Positions 6,387 to 8,754 of a DNA stretch of 8,754 nt are shown piece after piece. The notes under the pieces are model-generated. The model did not search any database. It was not told where the DNA came from and saw only the letters and a program-made list of their open reading frames with translations. Both the position numbers and the translations under genes were made by a program. The number at the start of each line of letters is the position of its first letter. The first letter of the stretch is position 1. Origin of the DNA: Roseburia sp. CAG:303 (lineage in GTDB: Bacteria > Bacillota > Clostridia > Lachnospirales > Lachnospiraceae); the NCBI GenBank assembly GCA_000437755.1, contig FR900135.1, positions 49,222-57,975 on the forward strand, read 5' to 3'.

Positions 6387-7915
6387 AATTCAGCTATTAT
6401 CTGAATGAAACAGATACATTTCATGCACTGCAGAACATTACATTTTCCGTGGAACAGGGGGAAATGGTGCTTTTCTGCGGGTTGTGCGGATGTGGAAAAA
6501 CAACACTTTTAAAACTATTAAAAGAAGAAATCAGACCGGATGGGAAAATGGAGGGAGAAATAGAAAACCGGTATGGCAGTATGCAGACGGGATATCTGTT
6601 TCAGAATCCGGAGCAGCAGATTGTATGCCGTACTGTGGAAGAAGAACTGGCGTTTGGTGCGGAAAATATGGATATGCCAAGGGATGAGATGGTAAGATCA
6701 GCAGCGGAACTGGCAGCATATCTTGGAATAGAGAAAATGCTGCATGAATCCACACAGTCCTTGTCCGGTGGACAGAAACAGATTCTCAACCTGGCATCGC
6801 TCTTAATGATGAAACCGAAGATTCTTCTGTTAGACGAGCCGGTGTCACAGTTAGATCCGGTATGTACCTGGGAATTTATGAATCTGTTAAAGAAAGTCCG
6901 GGAAGACTTTGGACTGACTATTCTGGTGGCAGAGCATAATCTGGATCTTTTTCTGCCGGAAGCTGATAAGGTGATCTATATGGAGAATGGAAGAATCCAT
7001 TATCAGGGGAAGAAAGATTTATTCATCCGGAAAATGTTTCAGGAAGAGAAAAAATTTGTGGAATCCCTGCCGGAAACGGTAAAACTGTATCATGAGGCGG
7101 GCGGAACCGGGGAATGGCCGTTTACAGCAGCCACATTGATAAAAGCATTAAATCAGGAGCAGAGAAAAGTGCTATTTCCGGAAGATTTTGAGCAGGAAGA
7201 GGGACGGGGAGGGCAGGAAGTCATCCTAATCCGCGGCGGGTATTTCCGGTATGAAAAGAATGGCAGGGATATCCTGAGAGATTTGGACCTTTCCCTGTAT
7301 TCCGGCAGGATATATGGGTTAATTGGAGGAAATGGTGCAGGAAAAAGTACATTATTGTCCGTATTGCTGGGATACCGCAGATTTTATCGTGGAAAATATC
7401 GGGCAAATCCGGGAATGGCACTTCTGCCACAGAATCCTGCCTATGCATTTCTGAAAGATACCCTGATGGATGACTGCAGAATGATTGCATCCGTGGAGAG
7501 AATCGAAGAACTGTTAAATGAGGACGTGTTTTTTTCAGATGTGCGTCAATGGCTGTCAAAAAATCCGCTGGATTTAAGCGGCGGGCAGATGCAGAAGGCA
7601 GCAGTATTTAAAATCCTTTTAAAAGATCCGGATATTCTTCTGCTGGATGAACCGGTAAAAGCACTGGATGGATACGAAAAGAAAGTGTTTTTGCAGCTTT
7701 TAAAGCGGATGAAGGAAAAGGGGAAAATGATACTGGTGGTCAGTCACGATCTGGAATTTTTACAGAGAGTGGCGGATGAGTGTCTGTTTTTGTATGACGG
7801 AAAAATATCTGCACAGGAAGCCTGCGGCAGAATGTTTGTAAATAACAGATTTTACACGACGGTAAAGGGAAAGATTAAAGGAATGTTGCAGGATGAATCA
7901 TTTATTACTAATTAA
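6359..7915 (+). CDS. Fused double ABC ATPase of the ECF transporter (EcfA-EcfA')
   Basis: A 518-aa cytosolic protein with two complete nucleotide-binding domains that powers the ECF importer. Domain 1: Walker A GLCGCGKT (41-48), Q-loop FQNPEQQIV (81-89, an EcfA hallmark), signature LSGGQKQ (135-141), Walker B ILLLDEP (155-161), switch His193. Domain 2: Walker A GGNGAGKST (323-331), Q-loop LPQNP (356-360), signature LSGGQMQKA (406-414), Walker B ILLLDEP (426-432), switch His463. Both catalytic Glu residues (160, 431) are kept, so both sites look active. A linker of about 70 residues (roughly 220-288) joins them. AAGGAG lies 5 nt before ATG 6359, inside ecfT. Fusion of the two ATPases in one chain is known in some ECF systems; most Firmicutes encode them separately. 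Confidence 0.9.
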   Translation: MEVLSVKDLKFSYYLNETDTFHALQNITFSVEQGEMVLFCGLCGCGKTTLLKLLKEEIRPDGKMEGEIENRYGSMQTGYLFQNPEQQIVCRTVEEELAFGAENMDMPRDEMVRSAAELAAYLGIEKMLHESTQSLSGGQKQILNLASLLMMKPKILLLDEPVSQLDPVCTWEFMNLLKKVREDFGLTILVAEHNLDLFLPEADKVIYMENGRIHYQGKKDLFIRKMFQEEKKFVESLPETVKLYHEAGGTGEWPFTAATLIKALNQEQRKVLFPEDFEQEEGRGGQEVILIRGGYFRYEKNGRDILRDLDLSLYSGRIYGLIGGNGAGKSTLLSVLLGYRRFYRGKYRANPGMALLPQNPAYAFLKDTLMDDCRMIASVERIEELLNEDVFFSDVRQWLSKNPLDLSGGQMQKAAVFKILLKDPDILLLDEPVKALDGYEKKVFLQLLKRMKEKGKMILVVSHDLEFLQRVADECLFLYDGKISAQEACGRMFVNNRFYTTVKGKIKGMLQDESFITN

Positions 7916-8498
7916 CAGTGCCATATTTTTGCTGATTAACATTATGTTTCTGTGGCTGTTTGAAAGAGAGAAACCAAAACCGGGAGAGATTCTTCCGATT
8001 GTAGTCATGTGCTGTGCGGCATCCCTTGGACGTGTGGTGTTTGCTGTGATTCCGCAGGTACAGCCGGTTACGGCACTGGTCATTATTACAGGAAGTGTGT
8101 ATGGATGCAGGAAAGGATATGTGACGGGTGCACTGGCGGCACTGATTTCCAATCTGTTTCTGGGACAGGGACCGTGGACATTATTCCAGATGACCGCATG
8201 GGGGGTTGCAGGGCTTCTTGCAGGAGTGCTGGGGCATATCAGTAGTGGAAAAAAGAAGAAAACCAGAAAAATCCTGTTTACCATATATGGGGTGGCGGCA
8301 GGATTTTTATTCAGCATCATTACGGACTTTCTTACGATTTGTTATCTCGGGGATGCCATGAATATCCACTCAGTTATTGCGGTCTTTGCGACAGGTCTGG
8401 TGTTCAATGTGGGACATGCCGTTTTTAACGGAATACTTCTGTATGCCTTTTATGAATTAATTAGTACAAAGTTGTACAGAATAAAAAAAAATAGTTGA
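7893..8498 (+). CDS. cbrT: ECF transporter S component, CbrT-like (predicted cobalamin binder)
   Basis: A 201-aa membrane protein of about six helices that binds the substrate and topples in the membrane to deliver it. Seen: GRVVFAVIPQVQPVTALVIITG, then GCRKGYVTGALAALISN and FLGQGPWTLFQMTAWG, the conserved block of the S-component group that includes CbrT. A Lys-rich cytoplasmic loop (SSGKKKKTRK) follows at about 116-125, and the tail is basic. The start ATG 7893 overlaps the ATPase gene by 23 nt, with AAGGA about 10 nt upstream. Known: CbrT-type S components carry cobalamin, and their genes often lie behind B12 riboswitches. Inferred here: corrinoid uptake, supported by riboswitch, operon and sequence; a precursor such as cobinamide is possible. 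The gene symbol is tentative. Confidence 0.8.
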   Translation: MNHLLLINSAIFLLINIMFLWLFEREKPKPGEILPIVVMCCAASLGRVVFAVIPQVQPVTALVIITGSVYGCRKGYVTGALAALISNLFLGQGPWTLFQMTAWGVAGLLAGVLGHISSGKKKKTRKILFTIYGVAAGFLFSIITDFLTICYLGDAMNIHSVIAVFATGLVFNVGHAVFNGILLYAFYELISTKLYRIKKNS

Positions 8499-8522
8499 TT
8501 TTCCAATGAAATATAGTAAAAT
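8495..8522 (+). promoter_or_regulatory. Possible promoter of the downstream gene
   Basis: TTGATT (8495-8500), overlapping the S-component stop codon, a 16-nt spacer, and TAAAAT (8517-8522) form a plausible sigma-A promoter. No convincing hairpin terminator lies between the B12 operon and the next gene, so some read-through is possible. Confidence 0.38.
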
Positions 8523-8576
8523 AAAAGGGTATTTTTGCATATGAGATATATGTTGATATTCAGGAGGAAAATTTTA

Positions 8577-8754
8577 GTGGCTACAAATAATTCTGGTAAT
8601 GACCAGGTAAGAGAAAGCAGACCAAGAACAAATAATTTCAGAAAAGACGGAAAGACATTTTCCGGTTCCGGTGAGAAAAGAGAGTACCGGCCAAGGAACA
8701 ATGGTCAGGGAAACGAGGAGAGAAAAAACAGCGGCGGTTATAATAAATCCGATC
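8577..8754 (+). CDS. Unknown protein, basic disordered N-terminus, 3'-partial
   Basis: A frame opens with GTG 8577, 9 nt behind a strong AGGAGG (8562-8567), and stays open to the window edge (59 codons). The translation begins MATNNSGNDQ and is rich in Arg, Asn, Gly, Ser, Lys and Glu, with RPR-type patches (RESRPRTNNF, REYRPRNNGQ). There is no hydrophobic segment or signal peptide. It looks like a disordered, positively charged N-terminal extension as found before folded domains in nucleic-acid-binding or ribosome-associated proteins, but the domain that would name it is outside the window. The clean ribosome binding site and likely promoter of its own suggest a real gene separate from the B12 operon. 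Function not recognised. Confidence 0.6.
   Translation, partial: MATNNSGNDQVRESRPRTNNFRKDGKTFSGSGEKREYRPRNNGQGNEERKNSGGYNKSD

Noticed and set aside
7898..8320. 140-codon - strand frame opposite the S component
   Set aside because: It mirrors a convincing membrane protein gene and has no recognisable domain or start signal.
8481..8540. Terminator after the S-component gene
   Set aside because: A-runs and T-runs occur, but no stable GC-containing stem precedes a T-tract.

Overview
The window looks like a chromosome segment from an anaerobic Clostridia species, most likely Lachnospiraceae. The evidence is low to moderate GC, AGGAGG ribosome binding sites, a DUF1292 protein, a cobalamin riboswitch driving an ECF transporter, and a Lachnospiraceae-style polysaccharide methyltransferase relative. 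The genus cannot be fixed from the sequence alone. All clear genes are on the + strand.

Left part (1-2010): the AT-rich end of a surface-polysaccharide locus. A nucleotide-sugar epimerase/dehydratase enters from outside the window and ends at 828. Directly behind its stop, in the same frame, begins the middle of a methyltransferase gene whose 5' part is missing. This looks like a deletion junction. The remaining part has a C-terminal domain that resembles a kinase-like fold.

Middle (2011-2976): an intergenic stretch with a possible decayed coding remnant on the - strand, then a small acidic DUF1292 gene with a hairpin terminator. Inserted into the tail of that terminator is a 206-bp, non-coding, highly foldable element. 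It has 18-bp imperfect terminal inverted repeats and an exact 13-bp direct repeat on each side, so it looks like a MITE-type insertion.

Right part (2942-8498): a self-contained corrinoid (vitamin B12-type) uptake operon. A consensus sigma-A promoter drives a cobalamin riboswitch, followed by five tightly packed genes. They are (1) a secreted, C-terminally anchored alpha/alpha-barrel protein, (2) an N-terminally membrane-anchored DUF4430 (transcobalamin C-terminal-like) protein on a long flexible linker, (3) EcfT, (4) a fused double ATPase EcfA-A', and (5) a CbrT-like S component. Animal intrinsic factor and transcobalamin bind B12 between an alpha/alpha barrel and a small beta domain of the DUF4430 type. 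The first two genes therefore look like the two halves of such a binder, encoded separately and both tethered at the cell surface, passing corrinoid to the ECF transporter. This split intrinsic-factor-like capture system is the main finding.

Right edge (8499-8754): a short spacer with a possible promoter, then the GTG start of a new gene encoding a basic, Arg/Asn/Gly-rich, apparently disordered N-terminus that runs off the window.
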